From an uncultured Clostridia bacterium (GTDB lineage Bacteria > Bacillota > Clostridia > UBA1381), in assembly GCA_959602045.1 (NCBI GenBank), contig CAUGRT010000016.1:1-53492 (forward strand): DNA of 53,492 nt, given 5' to 3'. Positions 10,894-19,086 of the stretch are shown here, one piece after another. The position numbers and the translations under genes are program-made. The number at the start of each line of letters is the position of its first letter. Positions within the stretch are counted from its first letter, which is position 1. The notes beneath the pieces are model-generated. The model was not told the DNA's origin and ran no database searches. It worked only from the letters and a program-made list of their open reading frames with translations.

Positions 10894-11706
10894 TTATTTG
10901 CAGTTATGCATTTTAATCATCACGTCACGCACACCGTTATATTTTTTTACGGGAATGGGTATTTGTTCGCCATTTTTCATTGTAACTGTGTACCTTTCCA
11001 GCTTCATCATAAAGTCGGTATTTATTGCGTAGCTGCGGTGAACCTTCAGAAATTTGCTGTCCGCCAGCTCCATAAATTGAGAAATACTTATTTTTACCTC
11101 TATGTGTTCGCCGGTAGTTACAATAACCAAATCGTTGCGGTGCGCTTTTACATACATTATTTCGGATAAATATATAAACCGAACCGCGCCGTTTACGTCC
11201 GTTATAGTGATTTGTTTTCCGAAAAATCTTTTCTTGAAGTTCTCTTCAAGGTATTTGTTTGCCATATATCCTACGGTATTTACAAAGCGTTCGCCATTTG
11301 CAACCTTTAATTCCCCCATGGGGTTTGACACATGAATATGAATTATTTTGTATGCTTTGTTTTTAACCTCCCATACGAAGGTGCATCTTTGCTGCGCCTG
11401 CAAGAAGTAATCGTTTGTTTCATCTGTCGTAACCAAATATCGCCCTATAACGGTGCAGGTATTCTTTCCGCATTGCTGTGCGTAAAACTCCTGATTCAGC
11501 AGATGGCAGGTGCGAAGGTGCTGCAGAAGCTCTGCAAAATTTTTCTTTAAATTATCAAGACCTCGGATAAATTCATTTTGCTCCGCGCCTATCCATGTAA
11601 CCTTTTCATCACAATAGCTAAGCATAAAATCCATATCAAGCTGCCAGTAATGCTGCCAGCATTGCTGTGTTAAGCGAACGAGCTCCGCCTCCTGATTTTT
11701 TGTCAT
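10894..11706 (-). CDS. SnoaL-like domain fused to LytTR DNA-binding domain
   Basis: A 270-residue soluble regulator. Residues ~1-130 look like a SnoaL/NTF2-like alpha+beta pocket (WQLDMDFMLSYCDEKVTWIG, then alternating strands with FVWEVKNKAYKIIHIHVSNP). Residues ~165-268 form a LytTR DNA-binding domain (IYVKAHRNDLVIVTT... FLKVHRSYAINTDFM). It has no receiver domain or transmembrane segment, so it is not an ordinary LytR/AgrA response regulator. A ligand-sensing one-component role is an inference from the NTF2-like fold. It starts with ATG behind GGAGTG and heads the operon with the M13 peptidase and giant SLH protein. It probably controls these genes and possibly itself. Confidence 0.85.
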   Translation of the reverse strand: MTKNQEAELVRLTQQCWQHYWQLDMDFMLSYCDEKVTWIGAEQNEFIRGLDNLKKNFAELLQHLRTCHLLNQEFYAQQCGKNTCTVIGRYLVTTDETNDYFLQAQQRCTFVWEVKNKAYKIIHIHVSNPMGELKVANGERFVNTVGYMANKYLEENFKKRFFGKQITITDVNGAVRFIYLSEIMYVKAHRNDLVIVTTGEHIEVKISISQFMELADSKFLKVHRSYAINTDFMMKLERYTVTMKNGEQIPIPVKKYNGVRDVMIKMHNCK

Positions 11707-11766
11707 ATAATCACTCCATTCCTGTCATTAACAGACCTATGCAAACATCATTCTTAATTAAGTTAT

Positions 11767-11795
11767 ATTTTACCATAACCCTTTATGAATTTCAA
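11767..11795 (-). promoter_or_regulatory. Sigma-A promoter for the LytTR/M13/SLH operon
   Basis: TTGAAA (11790-11795) and TAAAAT (11767-11772) are separated by 17 bp, about 55 bp upstream of the LytTR start codon. No clear LytTR-type direct repeat was identified around it. Confidence 0.7.
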
Positions 11796-11882
11796 TGATT
11801 TAGGACGAATGACCATATAAACATACGAAATTGTTAAAATCCTATATTTTTCATGTAAAATTAATCTTACCTATAATTATAA

Positions 11883-11926
11883 AATGCACCGCTTTTGCAT
11901 TATTTTTAGATCAAAAGCGGTGCATT
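11883..11926. terminator. Bidirectional stem-loop terminator
   Basis: A 15-bp perfect stem (AATGCACCGCTTTTG and its complement) is bordered by T/A-rich tails on both sides. It separates the surface operon promoter from the tRNA-Leu region. Confidence 0.75.
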
Positions 11927-11937
11927 ATTTTTCGAGG

Positions 11938-12021
11938 AAAAGTTTCGGAGTGAACGGAATTGACGTGCGATGGCTGAAAATGCTCTGATTTTAGCAAACC
12001 ATCCATTACTCTGAAACTTTT
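11938..12021 (+). ncRNA. Possible small structured RNA (unassigned)
   Basis: An outer 14-bp helix (AAAAGTTTCGGAGT with ACTCTGAAACTTTT) encloses an inner helix (GATGG...CCATC with CTGAAAAT/ATTTTAG, 11969-12003). One outer pair is G-T on the plus strand, which is stable in plus-strand RNA. The plus strand continues into TTTTCTTTTT. No coding potential or known family was recognised. It could instead be a mobile-element end or the tail of a lost gene. Confidence 0.35.
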
Positions 12022-12068
12022 CTTTTTGTAAAAATCCCGTTGTTACGGTGTTTTCGGGCAAAAAAACA

Positions 12069-12099
12069 GAACCGCAATTTTGTATCAAAATTACGGTTC
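12069..12099 (-). terminator. Terminator after tRNA-Leu
   Basis: GAACCGcAATTTT pairs with AAAATTaCGGTTC around a GTATC loop. On the minus strand it is followed by a run of seven T. It lies six bases past the tRNA CCA end. Confidence 0.8.
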
Positions 12100-12104
12100 A
12101 GATT

Positions 12105-12188
12105 TGGTGCGGCTGAAGGGACTTGAACCCCCACGTCATTGACACCAGATCCTAAGTCTGGCGCGTCTGCCAATTCCGCCACAGCCGC
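12105..12188 (-). tRNA. tRNA-Leu (anticodon UAG), CCA encoded
   Basis: The minus strand gives a seven-base acceptor stem GCGGCTG/CAGCCGC, a discriminator A and a genome-encoded CCA (12105-12107). The anticodon loop is CTTAGGA with anticodon TAG, closed by CCAGA/TCTGG. The GGTTCAAGTCC T-arm and a long variable arm are those of a class II leucine tRNA. Its 5' side adjoins mobile-element debris. Confidence 0.95.
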
Positions 12189-12216
12189 ATATTAAATTTT
12201 ACCTCTTGATTTTTAC

Positions 12217-12635
12217 ACGGCAGAGGTACACCGAGGAGGAGCATATCGCTTAATCCTCATATATGAAAACGGGAAACCCGTAATCAACAATAAATTCACC
12301 GAGGTGGTGGAAACAAAAGGGATTGGCACTCCTGCAACCAGAGCCGCCATTTTGGAAAAGCTGGTACAAACGGGATTTGTGCAGAGAAACGGTCGGCAGA
12401 TAACACCCACCAAAAACGGAATACTTCTTGTTTCCGTTCTGCCCGACACACTCATATCCGCACAACTCACGGCGGAATGGGAAAATCAGCTTGCTTTAAT
12501 ATCCAAAGGCGAATCAAACCCGAAAGAATTTATGCAGGGCATTAAAATATGATAAGCGAGCTTACACAGCGATACCGTGAATTTGACAGCACAAGAGAAG
12601 ATCCGTTCAAGGAGCGTGAGGATAATGCACGGTAA
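12217..12635 (+). pseudogene. topB: C-terminal fragment of DNA topoisomerase III, frameshifted
   Basis: From about 12304 the frame reads TKGIGTPATRAAILEKLV and continues through the end of a TopB-type topoisomerase as carried by conjugative elements. The frame stops at 12552 (FMQGIKI). The last segment (MISELTQRYREFDSTRED...) continues in another frame at 12549-12635, so one base is missing near 12547. In-frame sequence before 12300 does not resemble TopB, which implies a deletion junction there. Only the last fifth or so of a normal gene remains, and there are no catalytic residues. It is a relic of an integrative conjugative element. Confidence 0.75.
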
Positions 12636-12659
12636 CACTCATAAAGAGGAATGTTTGTA

Positions 12660-13163
12660 ATGAATATTCCGATCACCGACAGCATAATGCGCATTGATAC
12701 AAGCAAGGATAATTTTAATATGCAGGATATTGAAAACCGGCGCTTTATGTTCAATCCGAAAACGGTAACGCTGATTTTAGGGTATCAGTACAGAAACGGC
12801 GAGCTTGTTTCATCACACGCAGACGAATACGCAAGCGCAGGCACAGGCGAGCCGTTTGACGATTTTGTTCGCGGCTGGATAGGCACAAGCAAGGAATATA
12901 CTGACGGAGTAATTCATTTTGCCCCGTCTGTTTCCGAAAAAAATATTGCGCTTTTTGAAAAGGCGTTTGATACGCTTGAAATGTTTAAGAATAACGGAGC
13001 AAGAAAAAATACGGTTGTTCGAGGGCTCGGCAGAGCTTGGGAGCAGCCTTTTTCAGATTTGATAAAGGAGGTATATGACAAATTGGAATTTCTGTTCGCA
13101 ATTGCCGCAAATCCTTCACCGCTTACATCCCAGTCGTCAGAAACAGTATCGGAACCGTTCTGA
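12660..13163 (+). pseudogene. Truncated mobile-element ORF of unknown function
   Basis: It starts at ATG 12660 (MNIPITDSIMRIDTSKD) with AGAGGA upstream and follows the topB relic by 25 bp, as in a conjugative-element gene string. About 140 residues look native (an acidic, soluble alpha/beta protein with no recognised motif). After roughly KEVYDKLEF (near 13085-13105) the frame runs into antisense sequence of a surface-protein gene, so the natural C-terminus is lost. I do not recognise the family. Confidence 0.5.
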
Positions 13164-13843
13164 AACGATTCATTTATAAGATAACCCTGATGAATGTATA
13201 AGCCCGTTGTCTGTACACTTCCGATAGCCGCTTCACTCGTTCGTATATCAAATCCGTCTGCATAATCGGTATTTTCAAAAAACATCTTATCCCGTACCAA
13301 TGTTTTTCCGTTAATCTGCACACTCAAAATACTTTGATGATCAAAATCCAGTGTAACCTTTATGACATATTTTTTCCTGGATTGAACCGGGGCGCTTTCA
13401 ATAGCACATAAGTATAAATCTCCACCCGGCTGCTGAAGATAGATTCCGTTACCATGCGTTATCAGGCTGAAAGCCGCTTTTTTTCCGCCCAGCAGTCTGA
13501 AAGTAGTATCATCCATTCTCCTATCAAAGGAAAAATCAAAACTAACAGATGCGATTCCACCCTTCATCTCTCCAAATTCATAATATCCTTCTGCTGGGAG
13601 CTCGTTACTTCCGTCATTAATAATTTCCACCGTTCCATCAACTGGAGCTGATACATTCTTAAGCGGTTGAGGATTGTCAACATCAAAAACCGTTTTGCCG
13701 CCACCGCTTAATTTAGCATAGTCTGCAGGATAGTCACAATCTCTGTATCCATCTTCCTCCGTCGCCGCAATCACAGGAATACAGCTTGCCGTCAATGCCG
13801 CTGCCATAATAACTGCTGTTAATTTACTCATTATTTTTGACAT
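12914..13843 (-). pseudogene. Secreted surface protein, 3' end lost
   Basis: Residues 1-~26 are a clear signal peptide (MSKIMSKLTAVIMAAALTAS) with AAGGAG upstream. Residues ~40-250 resemble a lectin/LamG-like jelly roll (VSFDFSFDRRMDDTTFRL, KKYVIKVTLDFDHQSILSVQINGKTL). After about IANRNSN the frame enters the antisense of the mobile-element ORF and reads nonsense to the annotated stop. The break is therefore near 13085-13105 and the native part covers about 13100-13843. It starts 12 bp after the preceding fragment, so the two were one operon of surface proteins. Original role is unknown. Confidence 0.65.
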
Positions 13844-13855
13844 ATTTTGTTCTCC

Positions 13856-14665
13856 TTATTTTTCAATCCGTTTTACATTGAATATCGGTATTACCGAATC
13901 TATATTTTTATATCCTATCACCTGGGCAAAATCACCCTCCTTTAATTGTGTCGGTGAATAACCAAGCGGTATGATAATTGCTTCCTCCATCTTTGTAAGC
14001 TTTGGTATATTTACAGACAGTGATTTCTGCGCTGCAATCTGTCTTCCGCTTATAAATGAGAAGTTTATCTGCGCTCCATCAAGATCAAATCCCGTATTAT
14101 TTGCCAATCCGTATATAACAGCTGTCAGATTTCCATCCTCCGCTGTAATTTTTTCAATCTTTTTTTCCTCGGCAGTACCATAATCAGAATAAATATCTAT
14201 GGAATCATACCCGTAAAGCGGAGGCACATTTTCCCACGCAAGCGCCGGCAAGCATCCTCTTGATGTCAGATCAATAAATCCGCTTCCAAAGTTCCCGGCA
14301 ACATCTGCGCAGGCTTCTTCAATCGTTCCCGAAGCATGATTATCTCCTTGAACCTTACCTCCGCTTATACGAAGAGGGGTATCGGTATAGGTATTGGTTA
14401 CAGATACATTTCCGTTTGTAATCCAGACAACACTGTCAAACTGCCCCGTTTCATCCGCAACATTTTTTATATTTGTGGAATAGCAATGACTTATTTTTGT
14501 ATTATCTCTTTCTGCCAGTGCAATCCCGGCTTTATATGTAGATCTGACAAACGCCCCATTTGAGGAAAGTGCTGAAAAATCAACCCCGTCCGTATAGCAA
14601 TCACTCACCCCTGTGAACATATGATACAGTTCTTGGAGAGGAACTATAAAAACTACTACATTCAT
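13856..14665 (-). pseudogene. Surface protein fragment, 5' end lost
   Basis: The readable part contains SDCYTDGVDFS and ISHCYSTNIKNV, GLUG-like or parallel-beta-helix repeats of clostridial cell-surface proteins. A beta-sandwich tail ends NVKRIEK. The first ~18 residues (MNVVVFIVPLQ) look like accidental sequence, there is no signal peptide, and the left part of the gene is missing beyond ~14640. A plus-strand pseudogene begins directly there, so this is a rearrangement junction. The original protein was probably much larger and secreted. Confidence 0.6.
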
Positions 14666-14673
14666 TATACAAG

Positions 14674-15192
14674 GTGGTTATTATGTATTCGTTAAATGCT
14701 TTTTTAAGGCTTTCGGACGGAGATACTCAGGATTTTAATGTAAAGCTGGAAGATAAAGAAATTTTGGACGTTCATGCCGTATATACGGTCTTTATGCAAG
14801 ACTTTCAAGCTTTTATGATTTACTTCATTCCTGCAAAGGCTATGCTTTTGTTTATGCAGAGGGCAAAAACCCATTTGAGCTTTTGAGTCGATGTGCAAAA
14901 GCCGGGAGTACAGCTTATAAATAACGGCTGCCGTATACGTGCAGAGCGCCATTATTGGGGTGGTCAAGCAGAGAAAAACAGCATACTGCGCGCAATAAGC
15001 GGCGGACCTATTTATGTAAGCGATCAGATTGGCAGAAGCAGGCGCGATCTTCTTATGCCTCTTGTTTTGGAGGACGGTCATATTCTCCGCTGTGACAGAC
15101 CCGGAATGCCGAATGTATCTTTGATTTTGCCCCAAGAAAATATCCGAACACAAAAAAAGAGCCGCAAAAGCGCTCTGCAACGATCAGAATGA
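14674..15192 (+). pseudogene. Sip1/raffinose-synthase-like alpha-galactosidase, broken
   Basis: Three pieces in different frames resemble the Sip1-related alpha-galactosidase/raffinose synthase family. They are YSLNAFLRLSDGD (~14680), GYAFVYAEGKNPFELLSRC (~14835-14890) and RAISGGPIYVSDQIG followed by LVLEDGHILRCDRPGMPN (~14985-15120). The last is the family's most conserved C-terminal signature. Stops, frameshifts and a large internal deletion between the second and third piece make it non-functional. The 3' end overlaps the ispH-rpsA terminator, which suggests the fragment was joined there by deletion. Confidence 0.6.
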
Positions 15193-15216
15193 CCGTATTC
15201 GCTTTTACAGCTCTTT
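15156..15216 (-). terminator. Terminator of the ispH-rpsA operon
   Basis: On the minus strand AAAGAGCTGTAAAAGCG pairs over 17 bases with CGCTTTTGCGGCTCTTT. Two positions are G-U, so pairing is complete only in minus-strand RNA, and seven T follow. It begins just past the S1 stop codon. Confidence 0.8.
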
Positions 15217-15226
15217 ATTTTATTGA

Positions 15227-17239
15227 TTATTCTTCAACTTCAATGGTCTTGTCAACTTCAACCTCGGGATCGGTGGAGTATACAAGTGCCTCTTCCGGTG
15301 CGTCCTCCTCTTCCGGAGCCGCTTCCTCTTGAGCCGGTTCTTCTTCTGCCTGCGGAGCAATCAGTTCACGGATGCTCAGGCTGATCTTCTTCTCATCCCA
15401 ATTCACTTCCGTAACCTTTGCCTCTACCTCTTCACCGATCGTCAAAACATCCTCGGGCTTACCGATTCTTCTGTCTGCAATCTGTGAAATGTGAATCAAA
15501 CCGTCTACATTCGGCATGATTTCAGCAAATGCACCAAACGGCATCATTCTTACAACCTTACACTTTACAACATCACCCTTTTGAATCTTGCTCTGCGCAA
15601 TTACCCACGGGTTATCCTCAACCTTCTTGAAGCCTAAGGAAATTTTCTTTGTTTCGGCATTTAAGTCCTTGATATATACATCCAGTACATCGCCCTCTTT
15701 TACAACCTCGGAAGGATGCTTGATTTTGTTCCAGGACAGCTCGCTTATGTGAACCAAACCGTCCACACCGCCGATGTCAACAAATGCGCCGAAGCTTGTC
15801 AATGACTTAACTGTACCCTGGTACCGCTTACCAACCTCTGCTGCTGCCCAAAACGCTTCCTCGGCTGCCTTCTTCTTCTCTTCAAGAATAACTCTTACCG
15901 AACCGATAACGCGCTTTCTTCTTTCGTCAATCTCAATGATTCTGTACTGAACAGTTGTACCTACCAAGCTCTGAAGGTCCTGTACGAATCTCTCTGACGC
16001 CTGACGTGCCGGAATAAACACCTGCGACCCATCAGTAAGAGCAATCACGCCGCCCTTTACCGCCTTTATGATTTTTCCCTCCAGGACTTCGCCTGATTCA
16101 TAAGCCGCTTTGATTTTGTTCCAGCTTTCCATAGCTACCAATTTCTTTCTTGATAAAACTACTTTTCCCTCACCATCATTTACGCCGACAACGTAAACCT
16201 TGATCGTATCGCCTTCTTTTACAACATCAGACGGCTTAAGTGACGGATCATCACTCAACTGATCAGCCGCTAACTGTCCGTTGTACTTGAAACCTCCCAG
16301 GTCTACAATGACCTCGTTGTTCCGTACCTCTACGACTGTTCCGTCGATAATGTCTCCGTTGCTGAGCGCCTTGCTTTCATACTGCTCAAACAGCTCTGCA
16401 AAGGTCTCCTCATTTTTTAGATTTTCACTCATAGCCTTTACTACCTCCTCGATAATACGCACGGGTGTGGAGGCACCCGCGGTAATACCTATTTTTTTAT
16501 ATGTGTTTTTTTGAGGAATCTCCTCATACGTTTCGATATGATAGGTATTTTTACAGTATTGCTTGGCAATCTCAAACAGCTTTCTTGTGTTGGAGCTTTC
16601 CCGTCCTCCGACCACAAGCATCATGTCCGAAGCCTTTGCCAATTCCACCGCTTCCTCCTGCCTATCTCTCGTTGCACTACATATTGTATCAAATATTAGG
16701 GTACTTTTGCAAGTTTTTTTTAAAATTTGTACTATTTGCACAAAAATATTTTTTTTAATTGTAGTTTGTGCTACAATACAAACGTCTTTTTTGGATAAAT
16801 CTTCGTCAATTTGCTCATCCGGACTGTTTATGATGATTGCAGAATCCCCACACCATCCATTTATTCCAATAACTTCCGGATGCTTTTTATCCCCGACAAT
16901 AACGATCTGATACCCCTTTTGATGATGTTCATGAACAATTTTATGAATCTTCGCCACAAACGGACAGGTTAAATCAATATACGGCCGCCCCTCTAACTCG
17001 TCATAGACCCTCTGAGGAACGCCATGCGCCCGTATAACCGCCGCATATCCGTCGGGAATGTCTTTTACCCTGTCATAGGCTCGGACGCCCCTAGAAGCCA
17101 AATCTGCAATCACCTGAGGATTATGGATAATCGGGCCGATCGTCGCGGTTTTCTCTCCGGTTTCCGCCTGCTTATACACATGATCCACCGCACGCTTTAC
17201 GCCATAGCAAAAGCCTGCCGTTTTTGCCACTGTTATCAT
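15227..17239 (-). CDS. ispH-rpsA: IspH-ribosomal protein S1 fusion
   Basis: A 670-residue two-part protein. Residues ~1-280 are IspH (4-hydroxy-3-methylbut-2-enyl diphosphate reductase, last step of the MEP isoprenoid pathway). The three Fe-S cysteines are visible in GFCYGVKRAV, DLTCPFVAKIH and TICSATRDRQ. Residues ~300-630 hold four S1 RNA-binding repeats (e.g. GTVVEVRNNEVIVDLGG, GTVKSLTSFGAFVDIGGVDG), as in ribosomal protein S1. A Glu/Ala-rich acidic tail ends the protein. This fusion is a known trait of many Clostridia. It overlaps plsC by ATGA, indicating translational coupling. It is the last gene of the cmk-plsC-ispH run. Confidence 0.95.
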   Translation of the reverse strand: MITVAKTAGFCYGVKRAVDHVYKQAETGEKTATIGPIIHNPQVIADLASRGVRAYDRVKDIPDGYAAVIRAHGVPQRVYDELEGRPYIDLTCPFVAKIHKIVHEHHQKGYQIVIVGDKKHPEVIGINGWCGDSAIIINSPDEQIDEDLSKKDVCIVAQTTIKKNIFVQIVQILKKTCKSTLIFDTICSATRDRQEEAVELAKASDMMLVVGGRESSNTRKLFEIAKQYCKNTYHIETYEEIPQKNTYKKIGITAGASTPVRIIEEVVKAMSENLKNEETFAELFEQYESKALSNGDIIDGTVVEVRNNEVIVDLGGFKYNGQLAADQLSDDPSLKPSDVVKEGDTIKVYVVGVNDGEGKVVLSRKKLVAMESWNKIKAAYESGEVLEGKIIKAVKGGVIALTDGSQVFIPARQASERFVQDLQSLVGTTVQYRIIEIDERRKRVIGSVRVILEEKKKAAEEAFWAAAEVGKRYQGTVKSLTSFGAFVDIGGVDGLVHISELSWNKIKHPSEVVKEGDVLDVYIKDLNAETKKISLGFKKVEDNPWVIAQSKIQKGDVVKCKVVRMMPFGAFAEIMPNVDGLIHISQIADRRIGKPEDVLTIGEEVEAKVTEVNWDEKKISLSIRELIAPQAEEEPAQEEAAPEEEDAPEEALVYSTDPEVEVDKTIEVEE

Positions 17240-17829
17240 ATCGTCTTTCCTTCCGTGTCATATTGCAAAATTGCGTCCAGAACCTCATCGGCAAGCTCCT
17301 GCAGCTTTGCACTGTCCAGCCGCTGACCGTTGTATTGTGAAAATTCAATCGGCTCGCCAAACGTAACCCGAATTTTCCCCATAAACTTGTACTCTCCCGA
17401 GATGCACATCGGAATGACCGGCACCTGCATTTTCTGGGCGATCATCGCAACGCCCGTCTGCGCCTTACCACGCTGACCGTTCTTCATGCGATGCCCCTGC
17501 GGAAAAATCAGCATTACATTTCCGCTGCGTAAAATGGAAAAAGCGCTTTTAATCGCGCCAATATCCCCCTTGCCGCGCTGAATCGGAAAAGCGCCCAGCC
17601 GCCGAATCAAGCCGCCGAATACCGGATGCTCAAACAATTCCTCTTTTGCCATAAATGTCAGCCGTCTGGGGCAATAAACCGCCGCCATTGGCGGATCGAG
17701 ATTGCTTTTATGATTGACCGCCAGAATAAACGCCCCCTCTTTCGGGACATTTTCCTTTCCGAAAACCTTAACGCGCATCCCCAGTGCAAAGACCACATGC
17801 ACCAGACCCCTTGCTATATTATACAGCAT
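17236..17829 (-). CDS. plsC: 1-acyl-sn-glycerol-3-phosphate acyltransferase
   Basis: A 197-residue membrane-associated PlsC that acylates lysophosphatidic acid to phosphatidic acid in phospholipid synthesis. The catalytic NHKSNLDP (HX4D) lies near residue 40. The substrate-binding motif FPQGHRMKNG near 110 replaces the usual FPEGTR, with Gln and His at two normally conserved positions. A hydrophobic N-terminal helix (MLYNIARGLVHVVFALG) fits a membrane anchor. The typical cmk-plsC-ispH order supports the call. A palindromic repeat separates it from cmk. Confidence 0.93.
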   Translation of the reverse strand: MLYNIARGLVHVVFALGMRVKVFGKENVPKEGAFILAVNHKSNLDPPMAAVYCPRRLTFMAKEELFEHPVFGGLIRRLGAFPIQRGKGDIGAIKSAFSILRSGNVMLIFPQGHRMKNGQRGKAQTGVAMIAQKMQVPVIPMCISGEYKFMGKIRVTFGEPIEFSQYNGQRLDSAKLQELADEVLDAILQYDTEGKTI

Positions 17830-17872
17830 CTGTTCTCTCCTTATTCTCTCATGTCCTATCGAATTTTTTAAA

Positions 17873-17966
17873 GGCTTTTCATGTGTTTTTCTTTCTATTG
17901 CAGCTCAGACATCCGCTACGTTGCGCGGAACTCGCCTTCATAGAAAGAAAAACACCTGAAAAGTCC
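17873..17966. repeat. Palindromic intergenic repeat, copy 1
   Basis: The conserved core (reverse orientation: CTCAGACATCCGCTACG...GCGGAACTCGCC) is flanked by arms CTTTTCATGTGTTTTTCTTT and AAAGAAAAACACCTGAAAAG. They pair with each other but differ from the arms of other copies. It lies between cmk and plsC. Confidence 0.85.
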
Positions 17967-17980
17967 CCCGGCAGGATCGG

Positions 17981-19024
17981 TCATGCCTTGCAATCCGTAA
18001 TTGCCCGCTTGATCATATCTTTGATGTACTCTACTGCTTCGTCAAAATCCATATCGCTCGTATCCACCAAAACCGCGTCCTCTGCCTGGCGCAGCGGCGA
18101 AACCGCTCTTTCACTGTCATTCTTATCCCGTGCCATAATATCGAGCTTCACCGTTTCAAGCGTGGTGTCCATTCCCTTTTCCATCAGCTCTTTATAACGC
18201 CGCTTCGCTCTGGAATCCACAGAAGCCGTCAGAAAAATCTTCACCTGTGCATTCGGAAGTACGGTAGAACAAATGTCACGCCCGTCCATAATCACGTTTC
18301 CGCGCTCCGCCATATCGCGCTGCAATTTTACCAAGCGTCTGCGCACCTCCGGAATTTTCGCCACTGCCGAAGCCGCTTTGGAAACCTCATTGGTACGAAT
18401 CTCGTCCGAAACATCCTCGCCGTTTAAAAATACACGCTGACCGCGCCGGTCATAACTGATCTTAATGCTCATCTCGTCCAGAATCTTCACCAACCGTTCC
18501 GCACCGTGGATCGGGTCAATATCCCGATTCAGTGCAAATAACGCCGCCGCGCGATACATCGCTCCGGTATCAATGTAGAGAAATCCCAAATCCCGTGCCG
18601 CCGCTTTGGAAACCGTACTTTTTCCTGCTCCTGCCGGGCCGTCAATCGCCACTGCGATATATTGTTCCTCCAATAAATCGGGACGTAACACTCTCGCGCC
18701 GCGCAGATAAACATGGTGCAGCTCACCGTTCGGCATATCGCTGTTGACATGCATTATCAAACGAATACATTTCGGTAAAGCGCCCTCAATATCCGGCTGC
18801 ATCAAATCCAACAGCGGAACATCCGTAATCCCCAGCTGCCGAACGCCTGCCGCCGGAAACGCTTTCGTCAAATCCGGAGTCAGCGTGAAAATAATCGAAG
18901 CAATGTCCCCCGTTTCAATATCATTCCGGTTGATCGCCTCCTGCACGACTTCCTTTGCCGCGTCGAGAATATCCTCTTTTGTGTTGTGATCTACTGTAAT
19001 TGCTCCTCTGATTGCTCTTACCAT
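17981..19024 (-). CDS. cmk: AroH-type chorismate mutase fused to cytidylate kinase
   Basis: About 347 residues from the chosen start MVRAIRGAITV; a GTG at 19069 would add 15 residues with a weak ribosome site. Residues ~1-117 match the monofunctional AroH chorismate mutase fold. Arginines equivalent to B. subtilis Arg7, Arg63, Arg90 and Arg116 and Tyr108 are present (IRGA, GVRQLG, KCIRLIM, HHVYL, VLRPDL). The Lys60 equivalent is Ala and the segment holding Glu78 reads LMQPDIEGAL, one residue short, so the catalytic Glu appears displaced or absent. Residues ~122-347 are CMP/dCMP kinase with P-loop GPAGAGKST, DTGAMYRA and DGRDICST (usually DGRDIGT). There is no stop between the domains. Kinase function is very likely; mutase activity is uncertain. 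Confidence 0.9.
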   Translation of the reverse strand: MVRAIRGAITVDHNTKEDILDAAKEVVQEAINRNDIETGDIASIIFTLTPDLTKAFPAAGVRQLGITDVPLLDLMQPDIEGALPKCIRLIMHVNSDMPNGELHHVYLRGARVLRPDLLEEQYIAVAIDGPAGAGKSTVSKAAARDLGFLYIDTGAMYRAAALFALNRDIDPIHGAERLVKILDEMSIKISYDRRGQRVFLNGEDVSDEIRTNEVSKAASAVAKIPEVRRRLVKLQRDMAERGNVIMDGRDICSTVLPNAQVKIFLTASVDSRAKRRYKELMEKGMDTTLETVKLDIMARDKNDSERAVSPLRQAEDAVLVDTSDMDFDEAVEYIKDMIKRAITDCKA

Positions 19025-19086
19025 TTGTACATCCATTCCTTTCCGTGCCAAAGACACAAAATTACTCACTCCGTTTTTTTAGCCAT

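Noticed and set aside
12105..12188. tRNA-Leu 3' end as attachment site for the neighbouring relics
   Set aside because: The relics lie on the 5' side of the tRNA, and I found no repeat of its 3' end in the window.
14704..15180. Minus-strand 158-codon ORF
   Set aside because: It lies antisense to the Sip1-like pseudogene and across the ispH-rpsA terminator, with no motif or ribosome site.
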